Source: Mytilus californianus
Taxonomy: Eukaryota > Mollusca > Bivalvia > Mytilida > Mytilidae
NCBI RefSeq assembly: GCF_021869535.1
Contig: NW_026262734.1
Location: 107,729,088-107,793,087, forward strand
Length of the DNA stretch: 64,000 nt
Reading direction: 5' to 3'
Each line of letters begins with the position of its first letter. Position 1 is the first letter of the stretch. This document shows positions 25,420 to 35,460 of the stretch, in pieces. The translations under genes and the position numbers were made by a program. The notes below the pieces were generated by a model that ran no database searches, had not been told where the DNA came from, and saw nothing but the letters and a program-made list of their open reading frames with translations.

Positions 25420-25865
25420 CCCCTGTCCGTCCGTCCGTCCGTCTGTCCGTCCCATTATGGGTATATAGGTATTCCGCACAACTCCTCCTACAGTTTGAAT
25501 CCTAGGAAGTTTTCTCTTAACTGTCTGTTTGTACATATATTGAAGGTGTGCATGTGGTCAGGGTTTAATGTTTATTAATATTTGCTCTTTTTGGAGATAG
25601 TTGAACTTTGTAATTTTTTGGGAAATTTACTTGCATAAGAAGAGCCTTTCCAGATAACTCCTCCTACAGTTTGAATGCTAGGAAGTTTTCGCTCTGCTGG
25701 CTGTTTGTACATATATTGAAGGTGTGCATGTGGTCAGGGTTTTTATTTTTATTATCTTTTGCTCTTTTGGGAGATAGTTGAACTTTTTTTTTGTCATTTT
25801 TGGGGTATAAGCGGTAAAATGAGTTGAGTGCGGGGCATCACTTTGTCTAGTTTACATTTTTTTCT
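25420..25865 (+). repeat. Family E repeat with (GTCC)n
   Basis: A (GTCC)n run at 25426-25453 is followed by two tandem copies of a roughly 170-bp unit starting 'aactcctcctacagtttgaa' (25476 and 25656). Both contain 'tgtacatatattgaaggtgt'. The same family occurs inverted at 35975-36235 with (GGAC)n. Confidence 0.7.
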
Positions 25866-26220
25866 CGTGATGTGCTGTTACACAAGTGTAACAGTCCGAT
25901 GTAAGGTTAGGATTTAGCGCTCACATACATGTTAAACTCCGCCACGTGCACTTTCTTTATGTACCTGCCCCAAGTCAGGAGCACGAAGTTCAATTGTTGT
26001 CGTTGTATATAAATGTGTGTCATTTTTTTTTGTAGATTGTTTAAATATAAATAAGACCGTTTGTTTTTTCGTTTGAATTTTTTCACATGGTGCATGGTGG
26101 CCTTTTAAAGCTGACTATATGGTGTGTTGAAGGCTGTACGGTTGCCTATATATGATTTCTTAAATCCACTGCATTTAAACTCTGTGGATAGTTGTCTCAT
26201 TATCAATCACACCATATCTA
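25866..26220 (+). repeat. Family A repeat
   Basis: A diverged copy with 'gtgctgttacacaagtgtaa', 'gttaaactccgccacgtg' and 'gttgtctcattatcaatcac'. No coding content. Confidence 0.65.
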
Positions 26221-26670
26221 ACTTTATTTCAACTTCTATGTTGCGTTTTGTATACTGTAACATTGTTTATCTTTTGTACGCATACCCCGGAGCCCTCTTT
26301 TCGGAATCCCGAGCAAAAGTCCTTGTTCCGCGATTGAAAATTTAATTACGAACTCATATAAGATAGCACGAATTTCAACTCAAAATCTTAATTAATCTAA
26401 ATGAGACTTAAATTCGAATCTTACTCAAACTCAAAAAGTGAATCAAATTTAATGGTGTAACTAGAACTCTACCTTTAAATGATGTGACTCAAACTTGAAG
26501 TCCAACTCGAAACTCAATGCTAACTAAAACTTTAATTCTAATAATGACTTAAATTCGGAATCGTAGACTAACTCAAAGTTCTACTCAAACAGTAACCCTA
26601 ACTTTCATTTGAACTCTAATTCGATGGATGGCCGCACTCATCCAAGGCACATACAACATGGAAATCTATC

Positions 26671-27200
26671 TAAAAATAGAACAGGTTTTTCCAAATTGGT
26701 CACGTGATTTTACCTCATCAAGTAATGGGATAACCACACCAAAGAATGACAGGACCACATCAAATAATGAAACAAACACATCATGTAGTGTAAAATCGTC
26801 AAATTTTGAAACATCATTACGTAATGTTAAAACCATATAAAGAATAGGCAAATCATCATTACAAAATAACAAAACCACATCATGTAATGAAACAACTACA
26901 TAACGTTAAGTCACATTCACATCAAGTAATGTTAAAACCACATTAAATAATGGTGAAACCACATCGAGTAATGACAAAACCATATTGAGTAATGACAAAA
27001 CTATATCAAGTCAATACGAAACCATATCGTGTAATATTGAAATATCATTAAGTAATGACTATTCCATATTGAGTTATATCAAAATATCATTACGTAATGT
27101 CAAAACCATATTAAGTAAAGACAAAATATCATCAAGTAATAATAAAACAACATAAAGTAATATCAGAGTTCCACATAAGACAGCTGAGGCGTTCCATATA
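26671..27200 (-). repeat. Degenerate tandem block, right arm of inverted pair
   Basis: This is the reverse complement of 23517-24068, including both unique ends ('ttggtcacgtgattttacct' and 'gacagctgaggcgttccata'). It is about 20 bp shorter, with scattered substitutions. The arms are 2.6 kb apart. Confidence 0.8.
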
Positions 27201-27214
27201 TATGCCTTTTTAAA

Positions 27215-27560
27215 TTTACTCAGGTGCTCCGGGAGGGAAGGCTGTTCCTGATCCGCACGTGGCAGGGTGTTGCTAAACGGCGGAAACGGAATACGAAACG
27301 GAAACGGAAACGGAGAGAAATATTTATATGGACAGAATTTGAGGGAAAACTACGAAAATCAATAACGACCGAAATAACGAAATCACACAACAAGTATGTT
27401 GAAAATAGGATAGGAGATATCATTGAAAATAGCAAACAGTTTGGGAAATACATAACAGCTGAAAAAAAAACTAGAGGCTATAAAGAGCATGTGTCACTCA
27501 TCTAAGTATATTTGCATCTTCAACAGCACCCGTCATGTTGCTCGTGCAATTATTAATCCA
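27215..27560 (-). repeat. Family C tail split by a roughly 255-bp insertion
   Basis: The minus-strand family C tail runs 27215-27268 and resumes at about 27527-27560. Between them, about 27269-27526 begins GGGTGTTGC and ends CTTCAACA, with a GCA on each side. The insert contains a (GGAAAC)n-like run near 27285-27320. Small terminal TGTTG/CAACA inversions hint at a short mobile element. Confidence 0.45.
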
Positions 27561-27624
27561 ATGAAAAGTCTCTTCCGGTGGAAATCGAGGTAAAGAGGAC
27601 GTAATAAACGATAATTTGATCTAA

Positions 27625-28115
27625 TATAAACATCAAGGAGATGTGGTAAGTTGCTAATGAGTCAATTATACACCAAAGTTCAAATTAAAAATTAGAAAAC
27701 TAACTGTCTGATTTATAACAATACAATTTACGTAAAACAAATATAACAGACATGAACCAACGACACCCACTGAACTACAGGCTCCTGACTTGGGACATGC
27801 ACATAAAGAATATGGCGGGGTCGAAAATGTTTGGAGGCGCTCAACCCTCCTCTAACCACGGACAATGGTGTTATGGCACAACATAAGAACAAACTGGAAA
27901 ATTCAGTTGCAAAAATTAAATGGCTCATCTCAATAAATCGGTTCGAACAACAGAAAAGCAACTAAAATAAAAACAATAAACACAAAGAACAGATAGAAGA
28001 GTACTCGCAGTTACTGAAAGCTAGTTCAAAGCCAGTTACAACTAATAAATAAATAATGTTCTCCTAGACTACAGTATCAATCAGTACACATCCAACCGAT
28101 TTAGTGTAAACACGT
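27625..28115 (-). repeat. Family A repeat
   Basis: An inverted copy with 'caggctcctgacttgggaca', 'gctcaaccctcc' and 'caaagccagttacaacta'. A second minus-strand copy is at 29405-29720. Confidence 0.65.
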
Positions 28116-28741
28116 CATAAACAGTCGGAGAAACGCAAGCCCTCGTGCAATGCCAAAATATTAGTAAAAATTATCAACGGGATGTATGATCATGAGTACT
28201 TATAACTGAACACATGTAGCAATATATATTTAGCTAGGTTTTAAATTTTCAAAAACAAAATCAATGTTAGTACCGATGAAAACAATATTTATTTTACTTA
28301 AATGTTAAATTGATAACCTTTAAGAATGAGATTATTCAATGGATCAATGAGTTTACATGTATCGTACCTAAATTTATGGGCTCTATAAACTGTAAGAATT
28401 AGGATGTGATTTTCCCGATTTTATTACCACTCTACACGTACAGCCAAACTACCTATCCAAGTCCTTGTATCTATGAAAGAATTTAGTAAAAGTTTTAATT
28501 GATTTGTGGTTACAAAATCCCTGACTTAATAATTTACCATGTATACATAAATTACGTTTATTGATTAAGCCTAGGATTTGATATCATTTCTTTATCAATT
28601 TTATACAACTAAAAAACATGAGTTGTCTAAGATCGTATCAATCGACCACTTTTTATGTTTTAGGGTCGCTGACGGAAACCCCAATTTTACTTTTATTCGG
28701 AAGCACATTCGTTGAGTACAGCCCTTATTTTGTTATTTCAG

Positions 28742-28963
28742 CTTCCTAGATGAATCCCCAAGATGGCTTATAAGTCGAGGAAAAATAGAAAAAGCAATGC
28801 CGTCTCTAAAAACAATTGCCAAGGTGAACAAAAAGACTCTTCCCCTATCAGTGAAAGACATAACGATTAAAGACGAACGAACAGCTACATATACACAATT
28901 TTTAAAAGAATTAATAAAATCCAAGTCTTTGCTGTGGAGATTAAGCATCGTTAGTATGAACTG
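28742..28963 (+). CDS. Transporter exon 6: central cytoplasmic loop
   Basis: The acceptor is TTATTTCAG and the donor GTATGT. It reads 'FLDESPRWLISRGK', the most diagnostic SLC22 motif, then a Lys-rich cytoplasmic loop and the start of TM7 ('SLLWRLSIVSMNW'). Phases are 2 in and 2 out, matching exons 5 and 7. Confidence 0.88.
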
Positions 28964-29029
28964 GTATGTATGCAATATATATTATAAAGAAAGGCAACAG
29001 AAGTATACCGGTGTTCAAAATGCATAATT

Positions 29030-29720
29030 CGATTGAGAGAAAACAAATCCGGGTTAAAAACTAAAACCGAGGGAAACACATCAACTATAAGAGGAAAACT
29101 GAAGTGCAACAAAAACAAACACCAACATACATAGAAACGAACTAGTTGATAACAACTGCCATATTCCTGACTTGGTACAGGACATTTTAAGAAAAATTGT
29201 GGGTTGAACCTGGTTTTATGGCTAGCCAAACCTCCCGTTTTTATGGCAATGTTAAGAATATCGCTACAATGACAACACTACGTGACAGAAATACAGCACA
29301 AACACACGCAAGAACACTCATCACAGAGAAACGCACACACAAATAATATAATAATCGACACAACATGCAAACCGCAGAACAACAACGAACATCTTTATAT
29401 CATGCTATTTATAAAAAAAGATGTGGTATGATTGCCAATGCGACAAGCCTCCCAAAGAGACCAAATGACCCAGAAATTAAAAACTATAGTAGGTCAACGT
29501 ACGGCCTTTAACAATGAGCAAAGCCCATACCGCATAGTCAGCTATAAAAGGCCCCGAAATGACAAAAGTAAAACAATTCAAACGAGAAAATTAACGGCCT
29601 AATTTATGTACAAAATAATGAACGAAAAACAAATATGTAACACAGCAATAAACGACAACCACTTAATTACAGGCTCCTGACTTGGGACAGGCACATACAG
29701 AATGTGGCGGATTAAACATG
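29030..29720. repeat. Family D then family A fragments in transporter intron 6
   Basis: 29030-29330 carries family D words ('caactgccatattcctgact', 'ggctagccaaacctccc'). 29405-29720 is an inverted family A copy ('gatgtggtatgattgccaat' through 'ggctcctgacttgggacagg'). No exon was seen. Confidence 0.6.
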
Positions 29721-30515
29721 TTTGCTCATTTTGACATGGGTAGGCATTATATTTGTTAAGATCTTTATACTGAGCGAAAGTATGTTGTCGAATATAATGC
29801 ACACCCATTTCAAAATTAGCATAGGTCATGACTTGATAGAATTATATCGATTTAAATAGGAAAATTCTGAACTAACTTTTGTACTTTGAAGCGGACCTAT
29901 AAGACACGTTTGATAGGCAGCAATTTTGATTAAGTTTGATGAAGCACAAACGTTCTAGATAACCAACTGTTTTACGATTAAAAACTGAATTAAAACCTGT
30001 AAACTTACTTTTAAAATGATTTCATTTATTTGCAAGCAAGTACAAACCACAAAAAAGTCCATTTCGATCTCTGACGTTGTTAAAACATACAATTAACCTT
30101 GCAATTTGATTGTGACGTCACACCCGTACTTCCCATGTTCTATTAGAATTTGAAAATGGCTTTAAAAAAGAAAATGAAAAAAAAAAAGAGCGTCATATCA
30201 GAATTAATATTTCAGTTTTTGATATATGATTTTTATTACTAAATATCGTCCTATGATTTGAGTGTAAAGACTCGTTGTACAATATGTACGTGGCAACAGT
30301 TACATGTGATCATGTTAAATGCGCATTTCGATTGGATGCAGCCAGTTACAACTGCAACCGTTGGAAATCATTACCTCGTGAATCCGAAATTTTTACTCAA
30401 TCTGCCAAGGGAGAAGAGTAGGGGTCCGGATCGTTATCCTTGGCTATCGAAGATGAACGAATATTCTCAGATCAGTTAGATTGTTAGGTGATACATATTA
30501 CATTTGAACTTTCAG

Positions 30516-30742
30516 GTTTGCTCTTAATTTGGTCTATTATGGTATATCCATGAACGTTGCCAAATTTGGTGGTGACTTGTTTGTGAATTATGCTGCGTCC
30601 TCGTCTGCTGAACTTTTGGCAATATTGTTTTGTTGGTATACAGCAAATAAAATTGGGAGAAAGAAGTTATTTTGCACTGTGATGATTCTTGGTGCGGTCA
30701 CGTGTTTAAGTACAATTTTCACGTATTTATACGCTAACGAAT
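30516..30742 (+). CDS. Transporter exon 7: TM7-TM9 region
   Basis: The acceptor is CTTTCAG and the donor GTGAGT. It encodes 'ALNLVYYGISMNV', a conserved TM7 block, then 'ASSSAELLAILFCWYTANKIGRKKL' in part. The 'IGRKK' is the second MFS loop motif. Phase 2 in, 1 out. Confidence 0.87.
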
Positions 30743-31054
30743 GTGAGTAAAAGTAAAACATATATATCACTTACGCAATTAGACGTCTTCCTAGATTATC
30801 TTTTACCGAGAATCCTTGGGTGCAAAATTTTGGAAAATCGGTGTTAAGTTGGCGAACATTACGAACATTTACACAATCATGTACCTGACTTGAATGGAAT
30901 ACTATGAACAAAAATTCTGTGTTTAAACGGGAAAACAATGTTGTTATGAAAAAAAAATAAACATGGAAATTGTGTTGAAGAAAAGGTTTTGATTTGTCAT
31001 CATGTATTTCATTTTGCAATTAATGTTTCAATTATTTTAAAATCTTTTTTTCAG

Positions 31055-31236
31055 CACAGACTTGGCTAACAACCAGCCTAGCTATGATTGGGAAATTTTT
31101 TGTATCAATCGCTTTTTTTGTTGTTTATATGTTAACCGCCGAACTTTTCCCTACTGTACTGAGGGCATCATCACTAGGGTTTGCCAGCATGACAGGACGC
31201 ATCGGAGCTATCTCATCAGCATACATCGCTGAGTTG
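31055..31236 (+). CDS. Transporter exon 8: TM9-TM10
   Basis: The acceptor is TTTTTTTCAG and the donor GTAAGG. It encodes TM9 and the conserved 'AELFPTVLRASSLGF' with 'GRIGAISSAYIAEL'. It leaves in phase 0, but the next recognisable exon needs phase 2, showing that an exon is missing after it. Confidence 0.87.
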
Positions 31237-32023
31237 GTAAGGAAGCAACAGCTGTTTTATTCTGAATGTTAAAAGAACACATGTTTTGTTTTCCAGAAAT
31301 AAACAAAAGACAGGGCAGCAGTTGCTGTCGGAAAGCTTGTGTACTTTTCTTATGTGTAATCAAGTTTTGATGGTTGTATATTTTGATCTTTTTTGATAAC
31401 TCGTGTATGAACTCGTGGTGTAACACCCTCTCAACCTTAGCGAATCGGATGTTTAATGTTAGTTTTGTTCATTGATTTGTAACTCCAGACTTCTTCAAAC
31501 CAGTGATGGATTTCAGTGAAACTCAGAAAGTTTTCAGAGCATAACCACATTGTGCACATCCTTTTTTAGCATTTTATCCAAACAATTTTAAAGTTATCAA
31601 AATTAAAGCGTGTAGTAACTCTATAAGTCTTTTCTTGTGTTAAGAAATACATTTGAATCAAAAAGACGTCCAAAGCAGTATGAAAATATCCTGAGCAAAG
31701 AAAAAAAAAATGCCGAAAAAGAGTTGGGGGCCTTGCAATTGTTTACATCTTAGTCCTTTGGTCTTAGTGGACAGTTCATCTCTTTTTTTTATATTACGAA
31801 ATATTGATTAATAATAATAATAATAAGAATTGTCAATTTGGAATTGAGTATTTTCGAACTTGAAGAAAGAAATAAACAAAAGAATGTGACGTCACTACAG
31901 GTTTTCTGAACAGAACAAACGTTATCATGACAATTTTGACTCCTGGTTGCTTATTGGCTAATTTAATCATACTAATTTTGATATACCAAATACATATTTC
32001 CTGTTATTTCTATTTGTTTGCAG
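31237..32023 (+). other. Stretch where the TM11-TM12 exon should be
   Basis: I searched all plus frames by eye for the family's 'LLPET' and 'LPET.ED' words between proper splice sites and found none. One TTTTCCAG acceptor near 31295 opens into stops at once. The exon appears deleted, or lies in another assembly block. Confidence 0.55.
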
Positions 32024-32126
32024 GACTGAACAAAATTCACAGAAATCAGACGGTGGAGAAAAGAGTTCCGTAAATAACAAAAATGGAATAACTTATACTT
32101 TTAACTCACCTGTCACAATGAGCTAA
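32024..32126 (+). CDS. Transporter last exon: hydrophilic C-terminal tail
   Basis: After a TTTGTTTGCAG acceptor the frame reads 'TEQNSQKSDGGEKSSVNNKN' and ends at TAA 32124-32126. A Ser/Asn/Lys-rich tail without membrane segments is usual for SLC22 C-termini. Assignment rests on strand, position, splice site and an open frame, so it is weaker than the others. Confidence 0.5.
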
Positions 32127-34045
32127 TTTCAAGAATTTGGCATCCATTGCCGTTCATTAAATTTTTATCTTAAATCTTAAATTTTCTCTCTTTTAAAGTA
32201 CTGTGTCAGATAAAACCTCACTTGGCAATATTCACCATTAGGATTTTTTAGAAGCATTTGTGATATTCTAATTAACCCATCTCCCACACTTGGAAATTAT
32301 GGTCTGTGACCTCATTTTTCATGGGACATGCCAGTCTAATTAAAATATAGACCTCTGATTTCTTTAAAGACTGGGGACATGCCTTATATCGATCGTTATA
32401 CCGAAAACTCAAAACATTTTATTTTCAAAAATGTTGTCAAGGACCGATTGCTATCAATCTTTGAAAACCGGATACAATCGGCTTCCATTAAAATTTTACG
32501 GTTGATGACCCTTATCGAGCAAGCATGATCGCAATATTAAATTTACTTTTTAAAATGACAGATATATTGAAAATAAAAAATTAAAACCTTTTGAACATCC
32601 AAGTAATACAAGGCCAATGATAAATAACATTTTAACATCCTCGGTGATGATTTATTTCCTAAATCATATTCACACATGACCGCGTCTGCTACTTATGGAA
32701 TGATTTAACAAAGAATTCAATTACAAAATTTCTTAGACTTATCATAGAGCGAATTTGTTTCGAAACTTGGAACTTTTAGAAATGATTTTCTCATTATCTC
32801 CAAGACGTTAAGTTTGTTATTTGGATAATTTGGTGTTGATGGTAGATGATTGATTGTTTCTGTTAAATTTATTCACAGCTTTTATAAAGTTTGGACGAGT
32901 GTTTATTGTTGAAGACTGTATGTTGACCTCCTTAGATGGTTTTTTTTTGGTTATTTGGTGACAATGTCATTGACGTTTATCCCACGTCTCCATTTATTCA
33001 AATTGACAACAACGATCAACTGTATCATAGTGAAGAGAGGGTTGCCATTCATTTAGATTCCAAAAACAAATCCAGGTTAGACTTTGACTTCTTTAGAGGA
33101 ATTTTATTTCGTACGTACGATATTATTGAGAAATTAACTTACACTTCAATATGAAAGGACAGATGACACGTGAGCGATACACACTTCTAGTTTTCGAAAT
33201 ACGTTATTGGCATATACACATGGTTTTGAATTGATTGTCAAACATTTGGATTAATTATCCCCAACACAGTTCTAATATTACATTTATAGTTTACCGGTTT
33301 TGTAGTCCTGTCTCTTCCTTTATACATTAGGAGTTGTAACTTGACGATAAACTGGTATGATTTGAAATGTGATAGTGAAAATTAATTTATAGTCTGAGAT
33401 ACATGATTTTTTTATTAGTTGTTATTGGCTTTGAACTAGCTGTCAATAACTGAGAGTACTCTCAAATCTGTACTTAGTGTCATTTTTTTGTTGTTAGGGA
33501 TGAGGGATAGATAAATGCCCTGCCACGTCCTGTTTGTGTTTTTGTTTTCTTTGTATCGATCTGATGAGTAAAGCCTTTTTCAACTGATTTTTATATTTTG
33601 TTCTTATATTGTCCTGTTACACTACTGTCCCAGATTAGGGGAGGGTTGAGCGCTCACAAACATGTTTAACCCCGCCATATTATGTGCCTGCCCCAAGTCA
33701 GTAGCCTGTAGTTCAGTGGTTGTCGTTGGTTCATGTCTGTCATATTTGTTTTTCGTAAAATGTTTTGTTATAAATTAGGCCGTTAGTTTCTCAATTGAAT
33801 TGTTTCATATGTTTTATGTCGGGACCTTTTATAGCCGACTATACAGTATGGATTTTTTTAAGGCTGTACGGTTGCCTATTAATAATAATTGCTTACATCC
33901 ACTTCATTTTAACTTTGGTGGATAGTTGTCTCATTAGCAATCATATCTCCTTATTTCTATTGTGTTCGTCGATCCCTGAGCCATGTTTCCTTTTCCCTTC
34001 GATGTTTAAATAATTCAAAAATGTGTTGACATATAATCCGGTGTT
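32127..34045. other. Downstream flank of the transporter, with a family A copy
   Basis: Nothing coding was recognised. 33395-33955 is a long plus-strand family A repeat ('tgttacactactgtcccaga', 'gtttaaccccgcc' and so on). The open frame 32936-33154 has no domain. Confidence 0.55.
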
Positions 34046-34050
34046 GATTG

Positions 34051-35455
34051 TACGGGGCACCGAACGGGACTCTTGTGGTTTTGTACTCAAAATTCAATTT
34101 TGTACGGACAAAAGTGAGTTCAGTTTAACAAAATTTGTAGCATACTACAAAGGAGTAGGTCCGGTAAGGACAGATTTTGGCCTCAAATTTCAGGTTCATT
34201 TGATGAAAAATTTTGGACACTTTTTAAACACTTAAGTGTCTACTTGAGTCGATTCATTTAGTTTATGTGATAGATTTGAACTGATTCAGTCATTAAAGAC
34301 GCTCAAATTCAAGCTTAAATATGAAAAATCTGTCAAATATGCCATAATAGGTCACTTTTCAGATGGTTTTTGTCAAAAATGAAAGTGGCCGCATCCGTGT
34401 TCACTCTCAACCTTCATATATGTTATGTATTATCATAAAATACAACTTACATTTAAATATTAAGAATGAACACGAATGCGGCCACTTCCATTTAAAACGG
34501 AAACTGTCTAAAATTTAACTCAAATGCTTAAATTGTGAAGATTTCAGTAATTTAGCATGACTTATTGATGCTAGTGCCCGATATATGTGCATTGTATTGT
34601 CAAAAACAGCCAATATTTATGTAACATAAGTATTCTACTTTCAAATAAATAGCTAAAAGTTTACATTTTAACAATTTTGTAAAAATGCTATATTTTGGGG
34701 CCAAAAACGGGTCTTACCGGGCCTACTCCTTTAAATTTTGTCATACAAAATTATCTTTCAGTGGACAAAAGTTACTTTTGTCATGACAAAATTCATTTTT
34801 GTATCACAGACTTTACTTTTGTTACCTAATTTGAAAATTGAGCGACAAAAGTCAATTTTGTATGCAAATTAGTTTAGTTTTGATTCTGTAAACTAATTTG
34901 CATACAAAACTGAGATTTTGTCACAAAATTCAATTTTGTGTTTATTTTTGTGTAGACAAAATTGAGTTTTGTTAAACAGAAGTGAAAATTTAACAAAAGC
35001 CAATTTTGTGTCACAAAAGTCATTTTTGTCACAAAAGTCAATTTTGTGTCACAAAAGTCAATTTTGTGTCACAAAAGTAAATTTTGTCTACACAAAAAAT
35101 ACTTTTAATTACAAAATCACAGGATGCTAATTTAATCAACATGTTAATTGCGTACAAATTCAATTTTGTCTCATAAAATTTACTTTTGTGTTTTAATTTC
35201 CATATCAGGTAACAAAAGTCAATTGTGTATGCAAATAAGAAACTTATTTGCATACCTATTTGACAAAATCATGACAAAAATGAATATTGTCTACAAAAAA
35301 GAATTTTGTCATTACAAAATTGAAGTTCTCATAAAACAAGTCTGTATCACATAGTTTTGTAAGACAAAAATGATTTTGTTATGACAGAATTGAATTATGT
35401 GTACATATAATTGATTTTGATTACAAAAAGTTCAAGTCCCATTCGGCGCCCCGTA
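34051..35455. mobile_element. Non-autonomous TIR transposon with 5-bp TSD
   Basis: The left end TACGGGGCACCGAACGGGAC matches the inverted right end (35432-35455), with two mismatches in the first 20 bases. GATTG flanks both sides (34046-34050 and 35456-35460). The interior is built of degenerate, largely inverted words such as 'acaaaagtcaattttgtgtc', four copies of which run in tandem at about 35000-35090. No transposase is present. A second element is nested inside. Confidence 0.75.
34148..34734. mobile_element. Nested TIR element
   Basis: AAAGGAGTAGGTCCGGTAAG on the left reappears inverted as 'cttaccgggcctactccttt' on the right. Both are followed inward by a 'ttttggcc' word. Its centre holds a hairpin: 'gtggccgcatccgtgttcac' (34386-34405) against its near-complement at about 34469-34490. 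The target duplication is unclear because the host sequence is itself repetitive. Confidence 0.65.
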
Positions 35456-35460
35456 GATTG

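Larger units (their letters stand above)
7785..32126 (+). pseudogene. SLC22-type organic cation transporter-like gene, probably non-functional
   Basis: Nine exons lie in order at 7785-7927, 12804-12987, 13678-13781, 15260-15414, 23304-23475, 28742-28963, 30516-30742, 31055-31236 and 32024-32126. SLC22 proteins are 12-pass MFS carriers of organic cations or anions in the plasma membrane. Family hallmarks are the large glycosylated, Cys-bearing loop after TM1, the 'IGRKP' half of the first MFS loop, 'ELVGP', 'ESPRWL' in the central loop, and 'ELFPTVLRASS' late in the protein. Junction phases agree for every neighbouring pair except the last. Lesions: TGA at 13762-13764 inside the first MFS loop, and no exon for TM11-12 ('LLPET' region) between 31237 and 32023, where phases clash (0 versus 2). 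It is best read as a pseudogene or a haplotype-specific broken copy. An assembly gap is the alternative. Confidence 0.75.

Noticed and set aside
27224-27505. 93-codon Lys/Arg-rich frame
   Set aside because: It spans a repeat boundary and a (GGAAAC)n-like run, so it is composition-driven.
31084-31272. Separate small gene starting at an internal ATG
   Set aside because: It is transporter exon 8 read through its donor into the intron.
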